A DNA stretch of 64,000 bases from Flagellimonas sp947499585 (GTDB taxonomy: Bacteria; Bacteroidota; Bacteroidia; Flavobacteriales; Flavobacteriaceae), in assembly GCF_044596045.1 (NCBI RefSeq), contig NZ_CP138995.1:1612001-1676000 (forward strand). Direction: 5' to 3'. Below the pieces are notes generated by a model that saw only the letters and a list, made by a program, of their open reading frames with translations, ran no database searches and was not told the origin of the DNA. Positions 45,852 to 54,630 of this stretch are shown here, piece after piece. Made by a program: the position numbers and the translations under genes. Within the stretch, counting starts at the first letter, position 1. Each line of letters starts with the position of its first letter.

Positions 45852-47046
45852 TTAATAGTAAGATTAACCTGATTTCAAAAGTGCTGATACTTCCATCTTT
45901 TTTAAAGTCTATGATTTCTAGGCTTTCAACCCAATCTGATTCTTTTAACTTTTTGATCCATGCTGTAAAGGATTGATTAGATGAGACAGTTCCATTTATT
46001 TGAATCAAATTATTGTTAAAATGGATACGCTCTTTTTGTTTTATCTTCACTTTTGAAGGAAACACCATCATTTCAATTAGACTGATTTCTGGAGGAATAT
46101 CTTTGGCGATTTCGGAAATATAGGATGCCAAGAATCTACTATCATTTAATCCCGATTCTCTTAGAATGGCCTCTTTGTTTTTTTGATCAAGCTCTAGTAA
46201 AATCAACTTGTTATAAGCGATGTTTTCTTCTCCGAGCTTTACCTGTAGCTCCATGTACTCAGCTTGGTAATACCTTAGCATAAGATAACTGCTCAATAAG
46301 GTGGTTAGCAATAACATTAAGCCAATAGCGCCTATCACATTAAAGGCTTTTTTAAACTTAAATTCCTGTCTTTTTGATTTTAGAAATTCTTTATCAGCTT
46401 TTATAGTCTCATTTGGGTAGAGGTAAAACAAGAGACTGGAGAATGGAATTATATGTATAACCCCAACCTTTTCTTCTCCTAAAAAGTATTGTTCTGTTTT
46501 CTTTTCTTTAGTTTGACGTTTTGCGAACCCTGTTATTGTATCCTTGTCGAATTTTAGCTCAAAACTTGGAGTTAAGATGCTCAGATTTGAGGGGAGTAAT
46601 GGTTTGAGAGCTATGGTGATGAAAGGACCAACGCTCACATCCACAATGGAAATACCTTGGTTTTCTAAGTATTCAATTTCATCGAATAATGTTGTTTTTC
46701 GAATTATAGAGACATAAATATGGTTGGACTGGGGTATTTCAAACCAATAAAAATCTTCGGTATTGGCATTAAACAGTATAGTGGATTGATAATTTGGAGT
46801 GTTTTCTACTTTTTTGGTTATTATTCCTTGACCTGAAAAAGATAAGATCGTTGGATTGTTCTTTGGAATCTGTTGGAGAAGAGTATTCAAATCCCTTGCG
46901 ATAAAAGAATTTATAAGCGAAAGGTTGTTTTTCTTTCTCACCACTTCCACGGCACGATATGTTTTATCGCTATCCCCAAAATGAACTTCAATACATAGGA
47001 ATTTATCTGATTGAATTAGAGTATTTAGAATTTTTTCTCTCATCAA
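45844..47046 (-). CDS. GspL/PilM-PilN-like platform protein
   Basis: 400-aa protein. Residues 1-220 form a cytoplasmic actin-like fold resembling GspL or PilM (FLCIEVHFGDSDKTYRAVEV, ISIVDVSVGPFITIAL, LLFYLYPNETIKA), without a clear ATP site. A TM helix lies at about 233-253. The periplasmic end (about 255-400) has a PilN-like coiled coil, then FLASYISEIAKDIPPEISLIEM and a beta domain, LIQINGTVSSNQSFTAWIKKL. So it joins PilM and PilN functions as GspL does. It connects the assembly ATPase to the periplasmic platform. It overlaps the secretin gene by 4 nt. Confidence 0.75.
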   Translation of the reverse strand: MMREKILNTLIQSDKFLCIEVHFGDSDKTYRAVEVVRKKNNLSLINSFIARDLNTLLQQIPKNNPTILSFSGQGIITKKVENTPNYQSTILFNANTEDFYWFEIPQSNHIYVSIIRKTTLFDEIEYLENQGISIVDVSVGPFITIALKPLLPSNLSILTPSFELKFDKDTITGFAKRQTKEKKTEQYFLGEEKVGVIHIIPFSSLLFYLYPNETIKADKEFLKSKRQEFKFKKAFNVIGAIGLMLLLTTLLSSYLMLRYYQAEYMELQVKLGEENIAYNKLILLELDQKNKEAILRESGLNDSRFLASYISEIAKDIPPEISLIEMMVFPSKVKIKQKERIHFNNNLIQINGTVSSNQSFTAWIKKLKESDWVESLEIIDFKKDGSISTFEIRLILLLNV

Positions 47047-48974
47047 TAAATCACTGTAGGTTTTATAAAGACATGCAATTTTGACTTTTCTTTAGCCTTT
47101 CGTCTACTACTGAAAAACCACTTAATAATCGGGATCCTAGACAAAAATGGAGTTCCCGTTCCAGAGTTTTCTTTTTCTAACTCGTCAAGGCCACCCAATA
47201 GAATCATCTCATTGTTCCTAACTCGGATTAAAGATTCAAATTTTTGGGTGGATTTTCCTGGAGGTGCATTTTCTCCAGCCCTTCCTAAAAAAGCGCTTTT
47301 CTCAACTACAATATCTAAAGTAATGTGTTCGTCTTTGGAGACATATGGCAAGATATCCACACTGAGATTTGCTTCTGTGGGTTTCCATTGACCTGATTGG
47401 AGAATATTGTCGTTGACCCCTGAATTTATCAACCTGTTGGTAGATTCAAAGTAATAGCTGGTTTCTCCAATAGATACATTGGCTTTATGTCCACTTAATG
47501 TTGCTATTTTTGGTGTTGATTTTAAATTGATTATAGAATTACTTTCCAACAGTCTAAGATTAGCATAAAAGTTTTCCGCTACTTTACCTATGTTAATAAT
47601 CCCAAGACCATTGAATGCATCAATCAACTTGTTTATAGATTTGGAGTTTACGGTTGCATCTACAGTAGGAAATAAGACCCCTTCTGTTTTAATACCTTGT
47701 CCTTTATCACCTAAGATTCCTTGAATACCGGTTTGTACATCATAACTTTTTTGGTATTGTACGATCAGTACTTCTATCTGAATCAATGGAACAACTTTGT
47801 CCAGTTTTTTAATGACTTGTCTTAGTTCTTCCAAAATGGGTTTGGATCCCGATACTAAAATCCCGTTCAACTCAACAAATTCCTGCATCTCAACATCTTG
47901 GGAAAAGGATTTTGGGAGCGTGTTAAGCACGCTTTCTATAGTGCGATTTTCTAATTGGATAAGTTCAGTGGCCCTTAATCCTTCCGTGGTTTGTAGACCA
48001 ATTAAGTATAGATCTTCTGTTTTTTTGGAAGTATAGCGTTTGCCCTTGAAAATATGATTCAGGAGACTATCAAAATCAATACTGTCTGCATAAAGAGTAG
48101 CGACGACATCATCGGGTTTGTTGTAGAAAAAATAGCTTATGTTCAGTAAATCTGAAGCTTGTTCAATAATTGATGTGACATCCGCTTCATATGCTTTAAC
48201 AGAAAGGTACCCATTGTCATTCAAAGAAACCTTTAGTTCTCCTGTTGCAAAATTCTTATTCGTTGCAATACGTGAGGAAATTCTTTTTGTTCCTGAGTTC
48301 CGGCTTCCCAATCCTTGTTGATCTGTAATTTCAAAATCCTTGGAAAGAAAGTAAAAACCATTTTCGTCTACAGTGGATACCAGTTGATTTGATTTAGCAA
48401 TCATTTCAACAACTTGGTCAAAGGGTCTATTTATTATGTAAGCAGATACCTTCATTTCTTTGACCTCTGGGGCAAGGACAATATTTTTGTTGGAAAGCTC
48501 GGTGATACGCTCAGCAACTAAGGGAAGAGAATCATTTTTTAGTTTTACCGAGAGAAATTGATTCTGGGAATTAAAAGTGATATCTATTGGTTTTCTCGAT
48601 TTTTCCTTGGGTTTTTCTGCTAGAACCGCCTGTTTTTTGAAGATTATGATGCCATTCATATATTCTACTACAAGATTGTGTTTGTTTACCAAGAATAAAA
48701 AAACATCCTTTACACTCACATCAAAGAAATTGCTAACTACCAGTTCGTTTAGATTGGTATCTACGCTCACATTTATTCTATGCTCTTCAGCCAAAGAAGT
48801 AATGATTTCAAATAAGGTAAGACCAGAAACGTCTAATTCGGTCAGTTCATTTAGACCTAATCTTTCCTCAGCTATTTTTTCAAGTAATTCCTCAGTAGTT
48901 TGCGCAGTATTTTGGGAAAACAATGAGCTTAGAAACAAGAAAAAGCAAATAAAAACTGATTTTTTTATCATCAT
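47043..48974 (-). CDS. Secretin (GspD/PilQ family)
   Basis: 643-aa outer-membrane channel with signal peptide. Residues about 45-110 are an STN/N0-like domain (LTLFEIITSLAEEHRINVSV), followed by N1-N3 type ring domains (about 130-385; GILVSGSKPILEELRQVIKKLDKVVPLIQIEVLIV). The secretin core is about 390-643: LKSTPKIATLSGHKANVSIG, LSVDILPYVSKDEHITLDIV, NNEMILLGGLDELEKENSG, PFLSRIPIIKWFF and the end KSKLHVFIKPTVIY. All core motifs are intact. It builds the outer ring through which the pseudopilus pushes substrate. It overlaps the platform gene by 4 nt, and its start overlaps the ATPase stop by 1 nt. Confidence 0.9.
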   Translation of the reverse strand: MMIKKSVFICFFLFLSSLFSQNTAQTTEELLEKIAEERLGLNELTELDVSGLTLFEIITSLAEEHRINVSVDTNLNELVVSNFFDVSVKDVFLFLVNKHNLVVEYMNGIIIFKKQAVLAEKPKEKSRKPIDITFNSQNQFLSVKLKNDSLPLVAERITELSNKNIVLAPEVKEMKVSAYIINRPFDQVVEMIAKSNQLVSTVDENGFYFLSKDFEITDQQGLGSRNSGTKRISSRIATNKNFATGELKVSLNDNGYLSVKAYEADVTSIIEQASDLLNISYFFYNKPDDVVATLYADSIDFDSLLNHIFKGKRYTSKKTEDLYLIGLQTTEGLRATELIQLENRTIESVLNTLPKSFSQDVEMQEFVELNGILVSGSKPILEELRQVIKKLDKVVPLIQIEVLIVQYQKSYDVQTGIQGILGDKGQGIKTEGVLFPTVDATVNSKSINKLIDAFNGLGIINIGKVAENFYANLRLLESNSIINLKSTPKIATLSGHKANVSIGETSYYFESTNRLINSGVNDNILQSGQWKPTEANLSVDILPYVSKDEHITLDIVVEKSAFLGRAGENAPPGKSTQKFESLIRVRNNEMILLGGLDELEKENSGTGTPFLSRIPIIKWFFSSRRKAKEKSKLHVFIKPTVIY

Positions 48975-50392
48975 TATTGTGCTTCTATTATAATGGAATA
49001 AACCTCCTCTATGGAGGTGATGCCTTTCTGTACCAATTCAATTGCTTTATCTGGGAGTCTTGAATAATTCTCTTTAGAAACATACTCTTCCAGATTCGAG
49101 CTATTTTTCTTTATTTCCTGGGCAAAATTCAATCCAATTGGAATTATCTCATAAATTGCCGTTCTGCCTTTGTAACCTGTATAATGACAATTTTCACAAC
49201 CTTCTCCTTTCCAGTGCTTCGGGATATCTTTGAACATATCATTTTGGTAAATAGCTTCTGCGGTTCTATATTCCTTTTTGCAGTTGGGACATAATTTTCG
49301 AACAAGTCTTTGAGCCACTGAAATTTTAAGAGTTTCAGCAATAAGAAAAGCTGGCACTCCCATGTCTATAAGTCTGGAAATAGTACCCAAGGCAGAATTT
49401 GTGTGTATAGTTGAAAGAACGAGATGTCCAGTAAGACTTGCTCTGATTGCCATTTCAGCAGTTGAACCATCTCTAATTTCTCCAAGCATTATAATGTCTG
49501 GATCTTGCCTTAGAAAGGTTTTTAAGGCACTGGTAAAGGTAAGTCCGATATCTTCTTTAAGCTGTACTTGGTTAATACCCTTCAGCGTATATTCAATAGG
49601 GTCTTCTACTGTTACGATATTTGTTTTAACAAGGTTGAGTAATTTTAAACTTGCATAAAGAGTTGTTGTTTTTCCAGAACCCGTGGGACCACTAATTAGA
49701 ATAATCCCCTTAGAGGATTTGAGGGCTTCTAGATAATGGTTTTTTTCGATGGGAGCCATCCCAAGTCTTTCTATGCTTAAGTGGTCAGTGTCTCTTCCTA
49801 ATATCCGCATTACAATTTTTTCTCCATATAGTGTGGGCAGGATGGAAACTCGAATATCAAAATTCTCATAGTTGATTCTACCGTCCTGTGGAAGGCGTTT
49901 TTCGGTGATGTCGAGGTTGGATTTTATTTTGATTTTATTGATTAGCTCCAAATAATTCTCTTTTCCTATTTTGTATTTTTCAATTAACTTTCCATCAATC
50001 CTGTACCTGACACGCGAATCGTCTTTATACACTTCAAAGTGAATATCGCTGCTTCCTATAGCTTTTGCCTCATAAATAACCTCCTCAAGAAAATCACTGG
50101 ATGCAACTTCAAAATTTTGGTGACCGTTTGCTCCTTGAATTCTGTGCTCTCCCTTTCTGTAGTATAATACCAAGGCTTTTTTTACAAATTCTGATGATAT
50201 AGGGTGAAGGATAATCTCTTTTCCTAAAATAAGCCCTAGTTCATTTGCCAAATCATCGAAAGCCATATGCTCATCTACAAAAAAAACGATTGTATTGTCT
50301 TTTACATCTTTAGGGATAATTCCATAATTATGTGCTAAATCGGCATTTATAACCTGAAGATGTTCAACTGATAACTCAATATTGGGAATCAT
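48974..50392 (-). CDS. GspE/PilB-type assembly ATPase
   Basis: 472-aa cytoplasmic ATPase. The N-terminal domain (1-110; AHNYGIIPKDVKDNTIVFFVDE) is GspE N1E-like. The core has Walker A GPTGSGKTT (about 233-241), an Asp box, Walker B PDIIMLGEIRD (about 300), a His box GHLVLSTIHTNSA, and the Zn-binding CPNC (about 366) and CENC (about 398) pairs. YKGRTAIYE follows as in the GspE family. All catalytic parts are present, so it should power pseudopilus assembly with the GspF protein. A GspF gene lies upstream in the same operon, separated by the peptidase and pilin genes. No retraction ATPase (PilT) is seen, as expected for a secretion-type machine. Confidence 0.93.
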   Translation of the reverse strand: MIPNIELSVEHLQVINADLAHNYGIIPKDVKDNTIVFFVDEHMAFDDLANELGLILGKEIILHPISSEFVKKALVLYYRKGEHRIQGANGHQNFEVASSDFLEEVIYEAKAIGSSDIHFEVYKDDSRVRYRIDGKLIEKYKIGKENYLELINKIKIKSNLDITEKRLPQDGRINYENFDIRVSILPTLYGEKIVMRILGRDTDHLSIERLGMAPIEKNHYLEALKSSKGIILISGPTGSGKTTTLYASLKLLNLVKTNIVTVEDPIEYTLKGINQVQLKEDIGLTFTSALKTFLRQDPDIIMLGEIRDGSTAEMAIRASLTGHLVLSTIHTNSALGTISRLIDMGVPAFLIAETLKISVAQRLVRKLCPNCKKEYRTAEAIYQNDMFKDIPKHWKGEGCENCHYTGYKGRTAIYEIIPIGLNFAQEIKKNSSNLEEYVSKENYSRLPDKAIELVQKGITSIEEVYSIIIEAQ

Positions 50393-50445
50393 GTCTAGTT
50401 TTATAGTCCTTGGCGGGAGGTTAGTATTTGATTTGGGTAATTGGG

Positions 50446-50934
50446 TTATAAAATGTTATTATTAAAAAAGTCAAGATTCATCCAGTAGAAAATTCCTTTC
50501 AAAATCATAAAATATATTGCTAGCAATCCGGCCAAGGGAACTAGTTCTGTCTTGGATAGGATTTTTATAATTATAAATACCAATATTGAAAACATCATTC
50601 CTGTAATAAAATATAGAATGTAATTTATTGTAGAAAAGTAAGGTATTACAGCGACAAAAAAAAGTAAATCACCTACACCAACTGATAGAAATAGATTTAT
50701 TATTTTATTATTTTTAATTACTAAATATAAATAAAGCCCTACAAATGTAATTAGAAGGAAAAAAAAATTGTATCCGATAATAGTGTAGTCACGATGCTCA
50801 CTGATAAAGAAATACAAACCTATAGCGGCAACAAGGACTGGGAGTGTTATGTGTATGGCCCTATGTTTTAAATCTTGAACGAAAATTAAAAGTAAAACGA
50901 TTACTACTATTCCTTCCAAAGCTTCCCTGATCAT
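50446..50934 (-). CDS. Short prepilin peptidase (A24 family, GspO/PilD core)
   Basis: 162-aa polytopic inner-membrane protein with about six TM helices. The two aspartates of A24 aspartic peptidases are visible: Asp 21 in VQDLKHRAIHI and Asp 89 in GVGDLLFF. The N-terminal methylase domain of full-length PilD/GspO, with its Zn cysteines, is absent, so it is a minimal peptidase, like those of some Gram-positive and archaeal systems. It should cut the four pilin-like proteins of this operon. It lies one base before the major-pilin stop, so the two are very tightly linked. Confidence 0.8.
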   Translation of the reverse strand: MIREALEGIVVIVLLLIFVQDLKHRAIHITLPVLVAAIGLYFFISEHRDYTIIGYNFFFLLITFVGLYLYLVIKNNKIINLFLSVGVGDLLFFVAVIPYFSTINYILYFITGMMFSILVFIIIKILSKTELVPLAGLLAIYFMILKGIFYWMNLDFFNNNIL

Positions 50935-50935
50935 T

Positions 50936-51433
50936 TTAATCCTTTAAAACTTCCTTAAGTAGTTTTTTATGATCTATTTCCCAAGTATTAAAATTGCCAT
51001 CATCGTCAAAATCAGACAAAGAAGTTGCTGTGGCCTTAAAAGAATTGGTGGAGGCTTCAATAATCTCAATCTTATAAATTGCTTGACCGCCTTGGTCGAT
51101 TGTAGGCGCGGGTTCAAATCCAACTTCTTCAAAATCAGTTGAATAACGAGAGTATCTGTAAAAATGATTTTTTTGAAGGCCGTATAAATGATTTAACATA
51201 CTTTGTGCTTCAATGGACTTAGCTTGAGAAATTACCGAGGTCTGACTAGGCAAGACCATCAATAATAGAATGCCAATAATACATAGTACGATTAAGATTT
51301 CAGTCATTGAATATGCATTAACATAGTATCTTTTTATTTTATTTTTTTGTTGAAAATTCTTTAAATATTTGTCCACTGTTATATTTTTTAACAAGTATAA
51401 ATTTAAACTTTTTTCCTTCATATCAACCACCAT
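50936..51433 (-). CDS. Type II/IV pseudopilin, GspG-like
   Basis: 165-aa prepilin. The N-terminal helix after the cleavage site is YSMTEILIVLCIIGILLLMV; Glu at +5 (Glu 45) is present. The residue at -1 is Ala 40, not the usual Gly. The leader is about 40 residues, long for a prepilin; a second ATG at residue 5 is possible. The C-terminal part is short and acidic, with DFDDDGNFNTWEIDHKK, which might bind calcium as in GspG. Probably the major pseudopilin, since the other three carry minor-pilin features. It overlaps the GspF gene by 11 nt. Confidence 0.8.
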   Translation of the reverse strand: MVVDMKEKSLNLYLLKNITVDKYLKNFQQKNKIKRYYVNAYSMTEILIVLCIIGILLLMVLPSQTSVISQAKSIEAQSMLNHLYGLQKNHFYRYSRYSTDFEEVGFEPAPTIDQGGQAIYKIEIIEASTNSFKATATSLSDFDDDGNFNTWEIDHKKLLKEVLKD

Positions 51434-52562
51434 TGATTACTTTGCTCAAATCAAACATGGGTGCGTACATGGCGACCATTATGGTACCCACAATCAAACC
51501 AATGAAGATAATGATGACTGGTTCTAGAATAACACCTATCATTTTGGTGCGGTGCTCAACCTCCTCGTCATATTCATCGGCAAGCCTTGAGAACATAGTG
51601 TCCAATTCATTTATCTCCTCTGCCACTGCTATCATGGAAATAAGTTTATTTTCATAGATGGAATGTTTTTCCATGGCCGACGAAAACGAAGACCCCTTGA
51701 TAATATTACTTTTAATAAGATCAATAGATACTTCGATTGGGTAGAAACCTATCATTTTTTTTACCATATCCAGAGATTCCGTCAAGGGAGTTTTAGAGGT
51801 AAGTAATAGATCTAAAAACTGACAAAACCGAGCGAGGTATATTCGCTGGATTAACTTTCCAAAGTAAGGAATCTTCAAAAGGAGTTTTGATCTTACATAT
51901 CGATACTTGGCATTTTTACTATAAACTTTTGTGAGCCCAATCGATAATACAACTATGAAAGTGAATACAAGAAATATAACTGGGAAATGTTCAGATAGTA
52001 CAATAATATTTTTGGTAAGCCCCGGTAACTCTGCATCAAATTGGTTGAAAACAGATTTAAACATAGGGACTACATACGTTAGCATGAAGTACAGCACTGC
52101 TATGGTAAGTACTAAGACAAAAGCAGGGTAAGTAACCACAGAAATTATTTGTTTCCGAAGCTTAATCTGTCTTTTGAAATACTTATGAAGCTCCATGAGT
52201 ACTGCATTGAGCTTTTTGGTCTCTTCACCAATTTTTACGCTAAAATGTTCATATGGAGAAAAGTTTCCAGATTTTTCCATGGCCTCATGAAGACTTCTCC
52301 CACTTACGACTTGTTCCTTGAGATGCAATATGAGTTCTCTAATCCTTTTTTTCTTTTGTTGATTGGCCAAGATTTCTAGTGATGATTTGAAATCTACTCC
52401 AGCGTTCAAAAGTGTTGCAAGATCCTTATACAGTACCATTTTTTTTTTGGAACCAAGTTTCTTGGTAGTTCCAAATTCCAAACTCGGAAGATGGAGAGTT
52501 AAAAAAGTTGAATTGGGGTTGGTTTTAACCTTTTTATTTATTTTGCTGATATCAATCGCCAT
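51423..52562 (-). CDS. GspF/PilC-type inner membrane platform protein
   Basis: 379-aa protein with a polar N-terminal 50 residues and then two T2SF repeats (about 45-170 and 245-375), each with GspF signatures (DLATLLNAGVDFKSSLEIL, SGRSLHEAMEKSGNFSPYEHFSVKIGEE; FCQFLDLLLTSKTPLTESLD, ISMIAVAEEINELDTMFSRLA). Three TM segments near 145-165, 190-210 and 350-370 complete the fold. It forms the rotating platform for pilin addition with the ATPase. Overlaps the next pilin genes by 11 nt on both sides. Confidence 0.9.
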   Translation of the reverse strand: MAIDISKINKKVKTNPNSTFLTLHLPSLEFGTTKKLGSKKKMVLYKDLATLLNAGVDFKSSLEILANQQKKKRIRELILHLKEQVVSGRSLHEAMEKSGNFSPYEHFSVKIGEETKKLNAVLMELHKYFKRQIKLRKQIISVVTYPAFVLVLTIAVLYFMLTYVVPMFKSVFNQFDAELPGLTKNIIVLSEHFPVIFLVFTFIVVLSIGLTKVYSKNAKYRYVRSKLLLKIPYFGKLIQRIYLARFCQFLDLLLTSKTPLTESLDMVKKMIGFYPIEVSIDLIKSNIIKGSSFSSAMEKHSIYENKLISMIAVAEEINELDTMFSRLADEYDEEVEHRTKMIGVILEPVIIIFIGLIVGTIMVAMYAPMFDLSKVINGG

Positions 52563-53034
52563 TACTTCTTTCTAACTGTATTATGGTTGGATAATCTTTG
52601 GTAATTACCAATTCTATAGGTTCATCAAATAAGTAGGCATTAATACTTACTCTTTGTATCAATTCCTCTTGACTTTGAAGGTGTTTTATAGTATGCAAAC
52701 TTACGGATTGAATATGGAGACTATCCTGGTTTTTCTTTTGCTCGCGAACCAATTGCTCACCTAACATCTTATAGTTGATGTTCTCAGTATTGTACAAGAC
52801 TATTTGGAAAGATTTGGGTTTGCTCAATACCTTTTCTGCACTATAAAAATCAGATTTAAGCTGAAATACAAAGCGGTTAAGATGGTTTTTTTCCTCTACA
52901 TCTTTTCGAAAAAATGAAAGTTGTTTGATATATGATACATAAGTAAAATAAACCATGCCAATAATGATTGAGCTAATCAGCATATTGATTAGTACTTCCA
53001 TAATTGTAAAGGCCTTGATGGTATTTTTCATCAT
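52552..53034 (-). CDS. Minor pseudopilin, GspJ/PilW-like
   Basis: 160-aa prepilin with a short leader MMKNTIKA and cleavage expected before FTIMEVLINMLISSIIIG. Glu at +5 is present and Ala is at -1. After the TM helix there is a long helix and a beta domain (SFQIVLYNTE, IQSVSLHTIKHLQ), in line with GspJ-size minor pilins. It overlaps the GspI-like gene by 4 nt and the GspF gene by 11 nt. Confidence 0.75.
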   Translation of the reverse strand: MMKNTIKAFTIMEVLINMLISSIIIGMVYFTYVSYIKQLSFFRKDVEEKNHLNRFVFQLKSDFYSAEKVLSKPKSFQIVLYNTENINYKMLGEQLVREQKKNQDSLHIQSVSLHTIKHLQSQEELIQRVSINAYLFDEPIELVITKDYPTIIQLERSNGD

Positions 53035-53399
53035 TTTAAGATTAAATAATAGTACCTTGTTGTATCTGTAGATTCTTGTAAGACAAAGGTTACTTTCAGT
53101 AAGTTATCATCGTTTTCATATGTAGAAACAGTTTTGTGAATAGAATAAGTTTCAAAACCAAAAACTTCATTGCTATAGTTTTTGTTCATTTTCATATTGG
53201 TAACTAATCGGTTCAGAACAGCCAATTTTCTTGAATTGTTGATAAACGCACTTTTATCCAAAATTGTTACATGTAATTTTAGAGCAATGAACAAGCAAAT
53301 GGTTATCAGTGTTATAGCAATTACAGATTCTACAAGAGATCCTGCGACCAGATAGCTTTTTTTATAGGTTTTTAATGACATTATAATTGCTTTCTTCAT
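53031..53399 (-). CDS. Minor pseudopilin, GspI/PilV-like
   Basis: 122-aa prepilin. Cleavage expected before GSLVESVIAITLITICLFIAL; Glu at +5 and Ala at -1. The leader is about 19 residues if the first ATG is used, or 13 if the ATG at residue 7 is used. The globular part is very short. It shares the size and gene position of GspI, between the GspK-like and GspJ-like genes. The start overlaps the GspK-like stop by 38 nt. Confidence 0.72.
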   Translation of the reverse strand: MKKAIIMSLKTYKKSYLVAGSLVESVIAITLITICLFIALKLHVTILDKSAFINNSRKLAVLNRLVTNMKMNKNYSNEVFGFETYSIHKTVSTYENDDNLLKVTFVLQESTDTTRYYYLILK

Positions 53400-54594
53400 T
53401 TTTAAAGCTTAGAAATGGACTTAAAGCGCCTTTCGGTCGATCACTTGCATTTATTTCAGCATTGAGTAATGTATTCTCGTAGCTTCCATTCTTGGTTTCC
53501 AAGTTTAGTTTATGAGATAATACAGTACCTAGCACTTTTCCTTGGAGCTCAAGTTTTCCATTGCAATAGATATCTCCTACGATCAGGGCTCCTTTTTTTA
53601 TAACAATTGTATTAGCTTCTCTTTGGTCAAAGGAAGCACCTCCCAATACAATGCCTCCATAGATTTGAGCATTTTTGGAAATGGTAATATTCTTACTGAA
53701 CTCATTAGTCTTTGAAAAGATGAAAAGAGCAGAAGGGTAAGTAAGAATAACATTGCTATCTATGACAATTTCCTTGTCCGCGAATACTTGGATACTTCCC
53801 TGGAAACCATTCTGGATAACAACTTTTGGGGCAGAAATAATTACATCTTCAAGTCTTGAGCTACTTTCAATATAAATGGTGTCATTGGATTTCAAGAGAA
53901 TATTCCCTTTAAGATTAAAATTCGTTATTCGTTCGGTTTTAGCAACATCTACTAATAAAGTAGGTGACTCGAAATCGTTGAAAATCTGCTGATTTGTTTT
54001 GATTTTAGAGAGTTTGATTTGAGTTGTTCGTTCTGGTAATGGATTACTTTCAATTAAAATCTCAGGCAAAGATTGATTTGAAGAGGTAATTAATCCACTG
54101 ATTACAGGTCTATTTAATTGACTATTTCCCAAAATGGAACTCTTTTTGAACCGTCCATTTGGAAGCTTTAAATCCCCTAGAATTTTTGTAGTTCCAGATA
54201 CTTTTAGTTCATCTCCCCAATTGCATAAATATAGAGCTAGACTATTTTGAGGGTTTTTTCTTCCAATAAAGGAAGTTCTTGTTACTGTATCCTTTTTAAA
54301 AAATGACTTTACTTTAACTTTGGTGAATGCGCCCCAGGTTGATTTTATGAACCTGCACTGTATACCATCATCAAAAAGGTTAATATTTTCTATGGTTTTA
54401 CCCGTACCCTGATTAGAACCTGACATGTACAGGTTCAAGCAAGACTCGCACCTATCAATCAACTTTGATTTAACCAAATGTCTAGCAGAAGACTCTAAAT
54501 TAAGATTAAAGACAAACACAAGGGCCCCACAAAAAATTGAAATGAGCAGGGATACATAAACGGCGTATAGAAGAGAACCTGCCTTTACTATCAC
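53362..54594 (-). CDS. GspK-like pseudopilin with bactofilin-like beta-helix body
   Basis: 410-aa protein. It starts with a prepilin-like leader MIVKA and GSLLYAVYVSLLISIFCGALVF; the residue at +5 is Tyr, not Glu, exactly as GspK proteins lack Glu 5. The body is not a typical GspK fold: after a Cys pair (CESC near 48-51) it has many beta-turn repeats (GTTKILGDLKLPNG, GSIQVFADKEIVIDSN, KNAQIYGGIVLGGASF, IVIKKGALIVGDIYCNGKLELQG), as in right-handed beta-helix or polymer-forming (bactofilin) domains. It may cap the pseudopilus tip or bind the cargo. It heads the pilin group, 36 nt after the MORN-like gene. Confidence 0.7.
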   Translation of the reverse strand: MIVKAGSLLYAVYVSLLISIFCGALVFVFNLNLESSARHLVKSKLIDRCESCLNLYMSGSNQGTGKTIENINLFDDGIQCRFIKSTWGAFTKVKVKSFFKKDTVTRTSFIGRKNPQNSLALYLCNWGDELKVSGTTKILGDLKLPNGRFKKSSILGNSQLNRPVISGLITSSNQSLPEILIESNPLPERTTQIKLSKIKTNQQIFNDFESPTLLVDVAKTERITNFNLKGNILLKSNDTIYIESSSRLEDVIISAPKVVIQNGFQGSIQVFADKEIVIDSNVILTYPSALFIFSKTNEFSKNITISKNAQIYGGIVLGGASFDQREANTIVIKKGALIVGDIYCNGKLELQGKVLGTVLSHKLNLETKNGSYENTLLNAEINASDRPKGALSPFLSFKNEESNYNVIKNL

Positions 54595-54630
54595 GATGTT
54601 GACTTTCCTTTTTTTTCCTTTTTCAAAACC

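Noticed and set aside
48974..50392. PilT-type retraction ATPase
   Set aside because: The protein has an N-terminal N1E-like domain and both Cys pairs of GspE/PilB, so it is the assembly ATPase.
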